A stretch of 64,000 nucleotides of DNA from MAG-120531 sp002378585 (GCA_937890575.1 CALADZ010000074.1:1-64000); one strand, 5' to 3'; counted from the stretch's first letter, positions 51,641-60,962 are shown. The notes: generated by a model not told the origin, from the letters alone. A program made the numbers and translations.

Positions 51641-52282
51641 ATGATTTTACATCCAGAAACAGCGCGTAAAACAGCTGACCTCCTATTGCAAATAAATGCA
51701 ATTAAATTGAATCCCGGAAATCCTTTTTTATGGGCTTCCGGATGGAAATCCCCCATCTATTGCGACAATAGAATCATGCTTTCCCACGTAGCCGTGCGCA
51801 CTTATGTGGCCGAGCAGATGGCCCAACAGATCAAAAACACCTACCCCAATGCTCAAGTAATCGCCGGAGTAGCCACCGGGGCTATAGGCGTGGGTATTTT
51901 GGTCGCCCAGATACTCTCACTTCCATTTGTGTATGTTCGTCCCGAACCGAAATCACATGGCCGAAAAAACCAAATCGAGGGCTCGTTAGAACCAGGTTCG
52001 TCCGTTGTGGTAATCGAAGATTTAATCAGCACGGGGAAGAGCAGTTTGTTGGCTGTTGACGCATTAAAGGCCTCAGGAGCTGAAGTGTTGGGTATGATCG
52101 CCATTTTCACCTACGGTTTTGAACACGCCCAGCAGGCCTTTGACGCACAAAAAGTAACACTGAACACATTAAGTGACTATGCACACCTCATTGAAAGTGC
52201 TTTGGCACAGGGTGTAGTAGACCATAACGCACATCAAACCCTCCTTGATTGGAGAAAAAATCCAGCCCAGTGGGGTCAATAG
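51641..52282 (+). CDS. pyrE: Orotate phosphoribosyltransferase
   Basis: This enzyme makes OMP from orotate and PRPP in pyrimidine synthesis. It has 213 residues from the ATG at 51641; a GTG two codons upstream is unlikely. The family features are WASGWKSPIYCDNRI and the PRPP loop VVVIEDLISTGKSSL. Neighbouring genes are a divergent Nudix hydrolase and a SRPBCC protein one base downstream. Confidence 0.95.
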   Translation: MILHPETARKTADLLLQINAIKLNPGNPFLWASGWKSPIYCDNRIMLSHVAVRTYVAEQMAQQIKNTYPNAQVIAGVATGAIGVGILVAQILSLPFVYVRPEPKSHGRKNQIEGSLEPGSSVVVIEDLISTGKSSLLAVDALKASGAEVLGMIAIFTYGFEHAQQAFDAQKVTLNTLSDYAHLIESALAQGVVDHNAHQTLLDWRKNPAQWGQ

Positions 52283-52283
52283 T

Positions 52284-52682
52284 ATGCATTTAGAAAGTCC
52301 AGAAATTCAGTTGCCCAAAAGCGCAGAAACCGTTTATACTTTTTTGTCTCAGCCTGACAATTTTGGGCCTTTGATGCCGAGTAACACGTCTAAATTTGAG
52401 GTGCTCGACGAAAAAACATTTGTTTTTGCCTTGAGTGGCATGCCGGAAATCAAACTCCGTTTTAAAGAGGGCACTCCTTTTCAAGAAGTGGTTTTGGGTG
52501 CCGCTTCCGACAAACTTCCCTTTGAGCTTAAAGCCCATATCCAACAAACTGCCGCAGAACAAAGCCAGGTCAAGCTCACTTTTGACGGAGACCTCAATCC
52601 GATGATGGCCATGATGATTCAAGGCCCTTTAAACAGCTTTTTAAAGGCCTTGGTGGAAAACCTATCTAAGGTGTTGGGGTAA
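52284..52682 (+). CDS. SRPBCC (START-like) family protein
   Basis: The 132-residue protein starts with the ATG at 52284, one base after the pyrE stop. Pattern: an opening strand ESPEIQLPKSAETVYTFLSQPDNFGPLMP, a core of alternating strands and a C-terminal amphipathic helix (MMIQGPLNSFLKALVENLSKVLG). This is the helix-grip fold of the SRPBCC superfamily, which holds hydrophobic ligands. The ligand is unknown. The gene recurs next to pyrE in this phylum as far as I recall. It overlaps birA at the 3' end by 17 bases. Confidence 0.82.
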   Translation: MHLESPEIQLPKSAETVYTFLSQPDNFGPLMPSNTSKFEVLDEKTFVFALSGMPEIKLRFKEGTPFQEVVLGAASDKLPFELKAHIQQTAAEQSQVKLTFDGDLNPMMAMMIQGPLNSFLKALVENLSKVLG

Positions 52683-53406
52683 AAACCCAAGAAACTTCTT
52701 GAAGACCAAAAGACATCGGCTCCTGATTTACCTCAAGCACCAATTGTCCTTGTTGATCCGTACCAACCACGACCGCTTGAAACAAACCGAGTCGTTGGTG
52801 TTCAAACCAGTGGTGTGTGCCTCGTGCATACATGTATCGATGAAAAGCCTCGGTAATACGCTCTTCCTGCAGTACATTAAAATCATTCATCGCCTGGGTG
52901 ACTCTATCCACCAAACTCGTCGTGATGGTCTCTAGGCTGTCCATGCGCAAACCCTCTAACGCCAACGAGGTCGCTTGAGTTACTGATCCAAAATCCTGTT
53001 GAAGAACATTGATGCCAATTCCGATGACTGAATAAGTAATGTTCTTTCCATGGAGACCGTTTTCAATCAAAACACCTCCTACTTTTTTGGTTCTGACAAA
53101 TAAATCATTGGGCCATTTAAGTTGTGTATCGGTAAGTCCTAAATCCCCCAACCACTGCACCAATACCGTCGCTATGTACTGCGAAATCAAAAAGCTTTTC
53201 TCGACAGGAAATGCGGGCCAAGTCTTGTAAACACTCGCTGAAATATTGCTATTGGGCGACGAAATCCAAGTGTTTCCACGTTGTCCCCGGCCCGAGGTTT
53301 GGTTCGGCGTGGTCACCCAAGTATCCTCCATTAATTCCCCTTGAGCGATCAACGATTTTAAGTGATCACTGGTAGAGGGACATTGGGGCAAATCAATCCG
53401 ATTCAT
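52666..53406 (-). CDS. birA: Biotin--[acetyl-CoA-carboxylase] ligase
   Basis: The 246-residue protein (ATG at 53406) has the biotin ligase core: SGRGQRGN at 38-45, KWPNDLF, KVGGVLIE and GIGINV. The N-terminal helix-turn-helix of repressor-type BirA is absent, so this is a group I enzyme that only attaches biotin. Likely substrates are pyruvate carboxylase (in the window) and acetyl-CoA carboxylase. It converges on the SRPBCC gene with a 17-base overlap and is divergent from rsfS. Confidence 0.92.
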   Translation of the reverse strand: MNRIDLPQCPSTSDHLKSLIAQGELMEDTWVTTPNQTSGRGQRGNTWISSPNSNISASVYKTWPAFPVEKSFLISQYIATVLVQWLGDLGLTDTQLKWPNDLFVRTKKVGGVLIENGLHGKNITYSVIGIGINVLQQDFGSVTQATSLALEGLRMDSLETITTSLVDRVTQAMNDFNVLQEERITEAFHRYMYARGTHHWFEHQRLGLFQAVVVGTDQQGQLVLEVNQEPMSFGLQEVSWVFTPTP

Positions 53407-53465
53407 CAACCTTGAGGTCAAATAATGTTCTGTTAAATTCAGCGGCTAAGAACGTAAAAAAATGG

Positions 53466-53473
53466 TAACTTTG
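53466..53473 (+). promoter_or_regulatory. -7 box of rsfS-ftsH
   Basis: TAACTTTG, a TAnnTTTG match, ends 19 bases before the rsfS ATG in the birA-rsfS spacer. Confidence 0.5.
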
Positions 53474-53492
53474 CGAAAATTAAAACTCCTGG

Positions 53493-53873
53493 ATGCAAAA
53501 GAATAAACCCAGTGTTGATGCACTATTGTCGCACATCATTGAAGGCATAGAAGCCCTAAAAGGACAAGACATCAGCATACTTGATCTCAGAGAGATCGAC
53601 AATACTGTTTGTGACTACTTCGTAGTGTGCAATGGAACGTCTAACACCCATGTGAATGCGATTGTAAACTCCATTCAAAAATTGGTCAGCAAATCCCTGA
53701 AAGACAAGCCCTGGCATGTCGAAGGGGCTCAAAATGCGGAATGGGTACTCATGGACTATGTGCATGTGGTTGTCCACGTTTTCCAAAAACACATCAGAAC
53801 ACATTACGACCTAGAGAGCTTGTGGGGTGATGCCAAAATCACTCTGTTGCAAAGCGCTCAAAATCCCTCTTAA
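53493..53873 (+). CDS. rsfS: Ribosome silencing factor
   Basis: The 126-residue RsfS/DUF143 protein binds L14 and blocks subunit joining in starved cells. Markers are the opening helix and GQDISILDLREIDNTVCDYFVVCNG, then WHVEGAQNAEWVLMDYVHVVVHVF and HYDLESLWGDA. It is three bases upstream of ftsH and is probably the first gene of the ftsH operon. Confidence 0.94.
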   Translation: MQKNKPSVDALLSHIIEGIEALKGQDISILDLREIDNTVCDYFVVCNGTSNTHVNAIVNSIQKLVSKSLKDKPWHVEGAQNAEWVLMDYVHVVVHVFQKHIRTHYDLESLWGDAKITLLQSAQNPS

Positions 53874-53876
53874 ATT

Positions 53877-55865
53877 ATGGCTAAAGAAAAACCTACGCCC
53901 AAGAAACCTAAATTCAATATTTGGTGGATCTACACCATTGTAGCCATTGGCTTGCTCGGTCTTCAGTGGCTGGGTAGTGCAGGGTTTTCTAGCACACAAA
54001 AAACCTCCACCTATGAACTGCGATCATTCCTGGAACAAGGAGATGTAGCTAAGATTATCGTAGTCACCAATACCAAACAAGCTAAGGTTTACCTTACCCC
54101 TGAAGCGCTTAAGCAAGAGCGACACAGCAAAGTAAATTCCCCGTCTTTTGGCTTGGGAGCTGGAATAGGACATCAATACGTCATTAATTACGGAGACTTA
54201 CAAAACTTCGAAAATGAAGTAAAAAAAACCATTTCAGAAAATCAATTGACTACTGGATTGGATTACGAAACAGAATCCAACGTATTTGGAGACCTACTGC
54301 TCAGCATTCTTCCTTTTGTGTTGATTATCGGAGTGTGGATATTTATCATGCGCCGAATGTCTGGTGGTGGTGCCGGTGGTGCCGGTGGTCAAATTTTCAA
54401 TATCGGAAAATCAAAAGCCAAACTATTTGATGAAAAATCAGACACCAGAACTTCATTCAAAGATGTTGCAGGACTTGAAGGGGCCAAAGAAGAAATTGAA
54501 GAAATTGTGGAATTTCTGCGAAACCCTGAAAAATACACTTCTTTAGGTGGCAAAATCCCTAAAGGCGCCCTATTAGTAGGCCCTCCAGGTACCGGAAAAA
54601 CATTACTAGCCAAAGCAGTTGCTGGCGAAGCTAAGGTTCCTTTCTTTTCTTTATCTGGATCTGATTTTGTTGAAATGTTTGTCGGCGTTGGGGCCTCAAG
54701 GGTTCGCGACTTGTTTAAACAAGCCAAAGACAAATCTCCTGCCATCATTTTTATCGATGAGATCGATGCTATTGGTCGGGCACGGGGTAAAAACAACATC
54801 ACTGGATCGAATGACGAACGAGAAAACACACTGAACCAACTACTCACCGAGATGGATGGTTTCGGCACCAATACCAATGTGATCGTTTTGGCGGCAACCA
54901 ACCGGGCAGACGTTCTCGATAAGGCGTTGATGCGCGCTGGTCGTTTTGACAGACAGATCTATGTAGATCTACCCGATCTAAACGAACGAAAAGAGATTTT
55001 TGAAGTGCATTTACGTCCGATTAAAACCGCTGAAACCCTGGACTTGGACTTTTTGGCCAAACAAACTCCTGGCTTTTCAGGTGCTGATATTGCCAACGTC
55101 TGCAACGAAGCAGCGTTAATCGCTGCCAGAAAAGAAAAGAAAGCCGTCACTAAAGAGGACTTTTTGGATGCCGTAGATCGTATTGTAGGTGGTTTAGAAA
55201 AGAAAAATAAAATCATCACTCCGGGAGAAAAAGAAACCATTGCCTACCACGAGTCAGGTCATGCTACGGTCAGCTGGTTGTTAGAACATGCGGCGCCTTT
55301 AGTCAAGGTGACTATTGTTCCCAGAGGTCAGTCTTTAGGTGCAGCTTGGTATTTACCTGAAGAACGGCAAATTGTACGCACAGAACAAATGCTGGACGAA
55401 ATGTGTGCTACCCTAGGGGGAAGAGCTGCTGAACAAGTGGTGTTTGGAAAAATTTCCACTGGTGCTTTAAGCGACTTGGAAAAAGTAACCAAACAAGCCA
55501 GAGCGATGATTACCGTTTATGGATTAAACGAAACCCTGGGAAACATCACTTATTACGATTCCTCTGGACAGAGCGAATACGGATTTACCAAACCCTACAG
55601 CGAAGAAACCGCTCAAGTGATTGATAAAGAAATATCTTTACTCATTGAATCCCAATACCAAAGAGCCATTGAACTTCTCACTAAGCACAGAAGTAAATTA
55701 GACGAGCTAGCTCAGCGATTATTGGAAAAAGAAGTTATATTTAAGGACGATTTGGAAAAGATTTTTGGACAACGCCCGTTTGAAAAAAATACCGAATCAA
55801 CTGAATCAGTGGAAGTTATTCATGAAAAACCAATAGAAGAGCCGTTAACGGAAGGAGATTATTGA
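53877..55865 (+). CDS. ftsH: ATP-dependent zinc metalloprotease FtsH
   Basis: This membrane-bound AAA+ protease degrades misfolded and regulatory proteins. The 662-residue protein has TM1 (about 15-32), a periplasmic domain, TM2 (about 140-157), and then a Gly-rich linker of GGAGGAG type (163-171). The AAA domain carries Walker A GPPGTGKT at 235-242 and Walker B FIDEID. The zinc site is HESGH at 458-462. The last 30 residues are acidic and disordered. It is followed with overlap by the LUD, cdsA, psd and acbP genes. Confidence 0.97.
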   Translation: MAKEKPTPKKPKFNIWWIYTIVAIGLLGLQWLGSAGFSSTQKTSTYELRSFLEQGDVAKIIVVTNTKQAKVYLTPEALKQERHSKVNSPSFGLGAGIGHQYVINYGDLQNFENEVKKTISENQLTTGLDYETESNVFGDLLLSILPFVLIIGVWIFIMRRMSGGGAGGAGGQIFNIGKSKAKLFDEKSDTRTSFKDVAGLEGAKEEIEEIVEFLRNPEKYTSLGGKIPKGALLVGPPGTGKTLLAKAVAGEAKVPFFSLSGSDFVEMFVGVGASRVRDLFKQAKDKSPAIIFIDEIDAIGRARGKNNITGSNDERENTLNQLLTEMDGFGTNTNVIVLAATNRADVLDKALMRAGRFDRQIYVDLPDLNERKEIFEVHLRPIKTAETLDLDFLAKQTPGFSGADIANVCNEAALIAARKEKKAVTKEDFLDAVDRIVGGLEKKNKIITPGEKETIAYHESGHATVSWLLEHAAPLVKVTIVPRGQSLGAAWYLPEERQIVRTEQMLDEMCATLGGRAAEQVVFGKISTGALSDLEKVTKQARAMITVYGLNETLGNITYYDSSGQSEYGFTKPYSEETAQVIDKEISLLIESQYQRAIELLTKHRSKLDELAQRLLEKEVIFKDDLEKIFGQRPFEKNTESTESVEVIHEKPIEEPLTEGDY

Positions 55866-56464
55866 ACTTATTTGACAAAATATTTGGCGCTAAAAAACAG
55901 GTGAGTCCCTCAGAACAGGAAGAGCGGAGTGCCTATATGCCAGATATTGCGTTGCCGACAGATGAAAAATTTGCTGTCGAGTTTAATAAGAATGGAGGTA
56001 AGTTTCTCTACTGCACGGAACTCAGTGAAGTTTATGACATGCTCGATAAGATTATCATCGAGCAAGGTTGGCAGAGCGAACCTTTTTTCACCACCGATAA
56101 AAACTTGATTTCTATCTGCCAGTCTAGAGAAATTCCTTTTTGTAGTGACATTACCTCACTGGTTTTTTTTACTGGATGTGAGTTTTTGATTGCCCATAAC
56201 GGTTCCATATTGATGAGTGAAAAACAATTGGGGGATAAAAAAATTGTGGATTTGCCTGATCATATTGTCGTTTTTGCCAAGACCAGTCAACTAACTCCTC
56301 AGATCAACGATGGACTTTATCAAATCAAACGCAAATACGATCGGATTCCCTCCAACATCACTGCATTAAAAAACTTCAAACTACAAGGGGCTGACAAACC
56401 GGAATTTTTAAGCTACGGAAGCCCGATCAAAAACGTTTATCTTCTGCTTTTAGAGGACCTGTAA
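55862..56464 (+). CDS. LUD-domain protein (LutC/YkgG-like)
   Basis: The 200-residue protein has a TTG start at 55862 overlapping the ftsH stop (TTGA). The opening NLFDKIFGAKKQ matches the usual start of Bacteroidota LUD proteins, and no ATG fits. An AAGGAG sequence lies four bases upstream, a short spacing. The LUD domain is seen in KFLYCTELSEVYDMLDKII and the run GCEFLIAHNGSILMS, followed by VVFAKTSQLTPQI. In lactate utilisation the family works with LutA and LutB, but those partners are absent here, so the role is open. Confidence 0.82.
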   Translation: MNLFDKIFGAKKQVSPSEQEERSAYMPDIALPTDEKFAVEFNKNGGKFLYCTELSEVYDMLDKIIIEQGWQSEPFFTTDKNLISICQSREIPFCSDITSLVFFTGCEFLIAHNGSILMSEKQLGDKKIVDLPDHIVVFAKTSQLTPQINDGLYQIKRKYDRIPSNITALKNFKLQGADKPEFLSYGSPIKNVYLLLLEDL

Positions 56465-57268
56465 ATGAAAAATGCCCTTAGAAGATCTTTGACCGGCTTG
56501 GTCTACGTGTTTTTGTTGCTTGCTTCGGTATTTTTAAACTCGGACGCTTTTGACTTCCTGTTTATGTCCTTTGGACTGGCCTGTATTTTTGAGTACAAAA
56601 AACTCAGTAAAATCAGGGGTTATCTGATTTTTGCCCTATACCTTTTGTTGTGGTGGGCCTATATCTATCTACTCCACGACCCCATCTCACCTTGGATTTT
56701 ATTGATCGCTACATTAGCGATGAATATCAGGCTGATCGTCTACCTGTTTAATACCACCAAAGACAAAATGCCTGAAAGTCATCGTTTGATCACTGGGCTG
56801 CTTTATGTCGGTGGTGGCAGCATTTTTTTGACAATGATTCCCTACAGAACCCAGGGGTTTGACTCCATACTCATCGCGGGTATATTCTGTGTGATCTGGG
56901 CCAACGATACCATGGCCTATGTCACGGGTAGTTTGTGGGGCAAAAATAAATTATTTCCCAGTGTGTCGCCCAACAAAACAGTTGAGGGAGCCATTGGAGG
57001 GTTAATTTTCGGGATGTCTGCGGCCTATCTTTGCGGTCATTTTGGAGGTCCGCTCAGCCCTTTTCAATGGGGGATACTCTCTTTTGTCCTGATTGTGTCG
57101 GGTAATCTAGGTGATCTTTTGGAATCTAAATTGAAACGCGCCGCAGGAGTAAAAGACAGCGGCGCTATATTACCTGGACACGGAGGTATGTTAGACCGAC
57201 TGGACAGTTTACTTTTTTCTGCCCCATGGGCTTATTTGACGTTGTTTATATTTGATTATGTTTCATAA
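56465..57268 (+). CDS. cdsA: Phosphatidate cytidylyltransferase
   Basis: This membrane enzyme makes CDP-diacylglycerol from phosphatidate and CTP. The 267-residue protein has about eight helices. The signature spans SPNKTVEGAIGGL and ends GDLLESKLKRAAGVKDSGAILPGHGGMLDRLDS, which is the CDP-transferase fingerprint. It directly abuts the LUD stop and overlaps the psd gene by 11 bases. Confidence 0.95.
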   Translation: MKNALRRSLTGLVYVFLLLASVFLNSDAFDFLFMSFGLACIFEYKKLSKIRGYLIFALYLLLWWAYIYLLHDPISPWILLIATLAMNIRLIVYLFNTTKDKMPESHRLITGLLYVGGGSIFLTMIPYRTQGFDSILIAGIFCVIWANDTMAYVTGSLWGKNKLFPSVSPNKTVEGAIGGLIFGMSAAYLCGHFGGPLSPFQWGILSFVLIVSGNLGDLLESKLKRAAGVKDSGAILPGHGGMLDRLDSLLFSAPWAYLTLFIFDYVS

Positions 57269-57935
57269 AGAAGGACACTTGATCATCGGCATTAGTTTGG
57301 TGATCGCTATGGCATCTGTTTTGGGAATTGACTATTTGGCCTTGGAACCTATTTGGTTGTCCATGAGCCTGAAAGTAATGGTGTTGATCCTATTGATCAT
57401 GATCCTGCAATTTTTTCGCAATCCCAAGAGAAGGGCTGCTCTAAACCACAACCACATCTTATCCCCGGTAGACGGTAAAGTTGTAGTGATTGAAGAAGTC
57501 ATGGAAACAGAAGTGTTAGGCGATCAAAGAAAACAAGTGTCTATATTCATGTCGCCAATAAATGTACATGTCACCAGGTACCCTGCCAGCGGTGTAGTGA
57601 GCTACTCAAAATATCACCCTGGCAAATACCTGGTGGCCTGGCACCCAAAATCTTCTACAGAAAACGAGCGCACTACCGTGGTGGTTAAAACCCCAAAATT
57701 CGGACCTGTATTATACCGTCAAATCGCTGGCGCATTGGCCCGTAGAATAGTGAATTACGCCCAAGTTGGTCAGAAAGCCATTCAAGGGGAAGATGCCGGA
57801 TTTATCAAGTTTGGATCTAGGGTGGATGTATTTCTTCCTCTAGATGCCGTGGTCACGGTCAAACTGGGTCAAAAAGTAAAAGGGGCAGAAACAGTTATTG
57901 CGATCTATCCAGACAAAGATCCGCTGGATGATTAA
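57258..57935 (+). CDS. psd: Phosphatidylserine decarboxylase family protein
   Basis: This enzyme makes phosphatidylethanolamine. I start it at the ATG at 57258, giving 225 residues. Two N-terminal hydrophobic helices are followed by the catalytic domain (SPVDGKVVVIEE, then SIFMSPINVHVTRYPASG). The self-cleavage Gly186-Ser187 pair lies in IKFGSRVDVFLP and yields a pyruvoyl group; this GS form is the bacterial soluble-tail class. It overlaps cdsA by 11 bases and acbP by 8. Confidence 0.92.
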   Translation: MFHKEGHLIIGISLVIAMASVLGIDYLALEPIWLSMSLKVMVLILLIMILQFFRNPKRRAALNHNHILSPVDGKVVVIEEVMETEVLGDQRKQVSIFMSPINVHVTRYPASGVVSYSKYHPGKYLVAWHPKSSTENERTTVVVKTPKFGPVLYRQIAGALARRIVNYAQVGQKAIQGEDAGFIKFGSRVDVFLPLDAVVTVKLGQKVKGAETVIAIYPDKDPLDD

Positions 57936-58206
57936 CCAAGAGTTTGAAAAAGCGGTAGCTTCGATGTCGGAGCTGCCCGTTAAACTGCCTCCGGACACCA
58001 TGCTCAAGCTGTATGCTTACTACAAAATTGCTACCGGTTTAAAGGTGAGTTTAAACGCCTTGGACCAAGGAGCACAAAGTATGATCGACGCATTTAAATC
58101 CAATGCGCTGTTCCAAGCCAGACATACCGACAGAGACCAAGCCATGCAACAATACATCGACCTGGCTCATCAGATTCAACAAGAAATCCTTAAAAATAAA
58201 GACTAA
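57928..58206 (+). CDS. Acyl-CoA-binding protein
   Basis: The 92-residue four-helix protein (ATG at 57928) matches ACBP: an opening INQEFEKAVASMSELPVKLPPDTMLKLYAYYKIAT, which contains the family LYxxYKxAT motif, and the helices ending AMQQYIDLAHQIQQEIL. It binds long-chain acyl-CoA. Bacteria rarely carry ACBP, but it is frequent in Bacteroidota. It follows psd with an 8-base overlap and its stop shares CTAA with that of valS. Confidence 0.9.
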   Translation: MINQEFEKAVASMSELPVKLPPDTMLKLYAYYKIATGLKVSLNALDQGAQSMIDAFKSNALFQARHTDRDQAMQQYIDLAHQIQQEILKNKD

Positions 58207-60833
58207 CTCAACTGAGCGATACGCTGGCTGAGCATCTCAATTTTTTCCAAAGCATCTGACTGCTTTTTTCGTTCTAGAGCAAGGACTGATTCTGGGGCGT
58301 TTTGCACAAAACGTTCATTGGACAGTTTCTTTTCTACTGTAACCAAGAATCCTTGTGTATAGGCCAACTCATCATTTAATTTTTTGAGTTCTTCCACTGG
58401 ATCTATTTGCCCCAACAAAGGAACAAAACACTCCGAGGACATCACCCTAAATGAGGCTGAACCCTCTGGGGCTTCCTCTACCCAGGTCACCTCTTCAACG
58501 TGGGCCAATTTAGTGATCACTGGCACCCAAGCCTTGGGGAATTGATCGTCAGCCAAAACACCAAGGGACAACACCTCTTTTTGAGGAATCCCATGCTCTT
58601 GCCGGATATTTCTCACCCCGGCAATTACCTCAGCGGCCAGCCCAAATGAGTTGGTGAGCTCCGTGTCAGTCGTGTATGGCTTAGGCCATTGACCTACAAT
58701 CAGCGCCTGATCTTTGCTCCTTGGTTGGATGTATTGCCAGATCTCTTCGGTGAGGAACGGCATAAATGGATGTAATAATACCAGGTTTTGCTCCAACAAA
58801 GCGATCACAGATTCATAGGTGGTTTTGTCGATTGGAGCTCCATAAGCGGGCTTGATGATTTCCAGCAACCATGCGCTGTAATCGTCCCAAACCAACTTGT
58901 ACAAGGCCATTAAAGCATCGGAAATGCGGTACTTCTCAAAATGATCCTCAATCACCGCCAACGCTTGATTAAACGCACCTCGATACCATTCAATACCCAG
59001 TTGAGCTGTTTCAGGTTGTGGGATTTCGGCTACTTCCCAGGACTGAACCAATCTAAATCCGTTCCATATTTTGTTGGCAAAATGCTGGCCTTGAGCACAA
59101 AGCGCTTCGTCGAACAACAAGTCATTACCGGCTGATGCGCTCAAAAGCAATCCGACGCGTACCCCGTCAGCCCCGTAATCTTCTATGAGTTTTAAGGCAT
59201 CTGGAGAATTACCCAAGGATTTAGACATTTTTCTACGCTGTGCATCGCGCACCAATCCAGTGAGGTATACATTGGTGAAGGGCTTCTCCCCCATGTATTC
59301 ATAACCCGCAAAAATCATGCGCGCCACCCAGAAAAACAGGATGTCTGGACCGGTAACCAAATCATTGGTCGGGTAATAATACTTTATTTCTGGATTTTCA
59401 GGATCTAATATCCCGTTAAACACACTGATGGGCCATAGCCAAGATGAAAACCAAGTATCCAAAGCATCTTCATCCCTTCTGAGATCATTGGCAGCCAGCT
59501 GAGCATTGCCTGATTTTTCTCGTGCAAGCGCTAACGCCGTTTCCAAAGATTCTGCGACTACATAATCCGTTTTGGCATCCCCGTAGTAATAGGCAGGGAT
59601 TTGTTGTCCCCACCAAAGCTGTCGGCTGATGTTCCAATCGCGGATCCCTTCAAGCCAATGCTTGTAGGTGTTCTCAAACTTTTTGGGAAATAACTTGATC
59701 TCTTGGGTGTCCATAACCGCTTCAAGGGCGGGCTTGACCAAGGTATCCATGCGCAAAAACCATTGATCCGATAATCTGGGTTCGATTACGGCCTTGGTGC
59801 GTTCAGACGTACCTACTTTGTTTTGATGATTTTCTTTTTTTACCAAAAACCCGTGTTCCTCCAACCATTTGGCCACCGCTTTTCTAGCTTCAAAACGGTC
59901 CATCCCCTCGAAGGGTCCACCATAACTGTTAAGCGTAGCATTGGGGTGAAAAATATCGATCAATTCTAGACCGTGCTTTTGACCGATCAGGTAATCATTG
60001 GGATCGTGGGCTGGGGTTATCTTTAAGCAACCTGTACCAAATTCTGGATCGACATATTCATCAGCGATCACAGGCACTTTTCGGTTGGTGATGGGTACCA
60101 ATACCTCTTGACCGATTAAGTGGGCATATCGCGGGTCTTCTGGATGTACGCACAAAGCTGTGTCGCCCAAGATCGTCTCAGGCCGTGTGGTGGCTACCGT
60201 AATTTGATCCGATCCATCGGCCAGTGGATAAGAGACAAAGTACAACAGGCCAGATCTTTCTTCGTAAATCACCTCCTCATCAGAAAGGGTGGTCAAGGCC
60301 TCTGGATCCCAGTGAACCATGCGGTATCCCCGGTAGATAAGACCTTTGTTGTACAGATCGACAAATACTTTAATGACCGAGTCAGACAGCTGAGGATCCA
60401 TGGTAAATGCCGTGCGATCCCAGTCACAAGAGCACCCCAATTTTTTGAGTTGCTCTAAAATCACTCCACCGTATTTCTCCTTCCAAGCCCAGGCATGGGA
60501 CAAAAATTCTTCGCGCGATAAATCGCTTTTTTCAATCCCTTGTTCCTTGAGTTGTGCCACCACCTTGGCCTCCGTGGCTATAGAAGCGTGGTCAGTACCT
60601 GGCACCCAACAAGCGTTGAACCCTTGTAGTCTGGCTTTTCTGATCAACACATCTTGAATGGTGTTATTGAGCATGTGACCCATGTGCAGCACACCCGTAA
60701 CATTGGGTGGCGGTATAACAATCGTATAGGGTGTTCTATGGTCAGGCGTGGATCGAAAATATCCGTTTTCCATCCAGTATTGATACCATTTGCTTTCGGC
60801 TTGTTGAGGGGCGTATTTTGAAGGTAATTCCAT
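58203..60833 (-). CDS. valS: Valyl-tRNA synthetase
   Basis: The 876-residue class I enzyme charges tRNA-Val. The HIGH motif is HMGHM at 50-54 in PPPNVTGVLHMGHML. The editing domain has TVATTRPETILGDTA. The KMSKS loop is RRKMSKSLGNSP. The C-terminal coiled coil is in the last 60 residues (LKKLNDELAYTQGFLVTVEKKL). A TATTTTTG box lies about 28 bases upstream. It converges on the acyl-CoA-binding gene. Confidence 0.96.
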   Translation of the reverse strand: MELPSKYAPQQAESKWYQYWMENGYFRSTPDHRTPYTIVIPPPNVTGVLHMGHMLNNTIQDVLIRKARLQGFNACWVPGTDHASIATEAKVVAQLKEQGIEKSDLSREEFLSHAWAWKEKYGGVILEQLKKLGCSCDWDRTAFTMDPQLSDSVIKVFVDLYNKGLIYRGYRMVHWDPEALTTLSDEEVIYEERSGLLYFVSYPLADGSDQITVATTRPETILGDTALCVHPEDPRYAHLIGQEVLVPITNRKVPVIADEYVDPEFGTGCLKITPAHDPNDYLIGQKHGLELIDIFHPNATLNSYGGPFEGMDRFEARKAVAKWLEEHGFLVKKENHQNKVGTSERTKAVIEPRLSDQWFLRMDTLVKPALEAVMDTQEIKLFPKKFENTYKHWLEGIRDWNISRQLWWGQQIPAYYYGDAKTDYVVAESLETALALAREKSGNAQLAANDLRRDEDALDTWFSSWLWPISVFNGILDPENPEIKYYYPTNDLVTGPDILFFWVARMIFAGYEYMGEKPFTNVYLTGLVRDAQRRKMSKSLGNSPDALKLIEDYGADGVRVGLLLSASAGNDLLFDEALCAQGQHFANKIWNGFRLVQSWEVAEIPQPETAQLGIEWYRGAFNQALAVIEDHFEKYRISDALMALYKLVWDDYSAWLLEIIKPAYGAPIDKTTYESVIALLEQNLVLLHPFMPFLTEEIWQYIQPRSKDQALIVGQWPKPYTTDTELTNSFGLAAEVIAGVRNIRQEHGIPQKEVLSLGVLADDQFPKAWVPVITKLAHVEEVTWVEEAPEGSASFRVMSSECFVPLLGQIDPVEELKKLNDELAYTQGFLVTVEKKLSNERFVQNAPESVLALERKKQSDALEKIEMLSQRIAQLS

Positions 60834-60913
60834 AAATAAAAAGCGCCAAGGGGGAAGCCCATGGCCACCACAAAAATATAAAAATCAACCCAGTCAATGG
60901 CAAATATTCCCGT

Positions 60914-60944
60914 TTGTACAATCAAGTCCACTTTGCTACCTTTG
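60914..60944 (+). promoter_or_regulatory. Promoter of the DUF1573 gene
   Basis: TTG (60914-60916), 20 bases, then TACCTTTG (60937-60944), a TAnnTTTG match. It precedes the DUF1573 ATG by 18 bases. Confidence 0.5.
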
Positions 60945-60962
60945 GGTAACAAAAAAAATCCC

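Noticed and set aside
54360..54392. Repeated GGTGGTGCC units in ftsH as a microsatellite
   Set aside because: They encode the Gly-rich linker common to Bacteroidota FtsH proteins and are not a separate repeat element.
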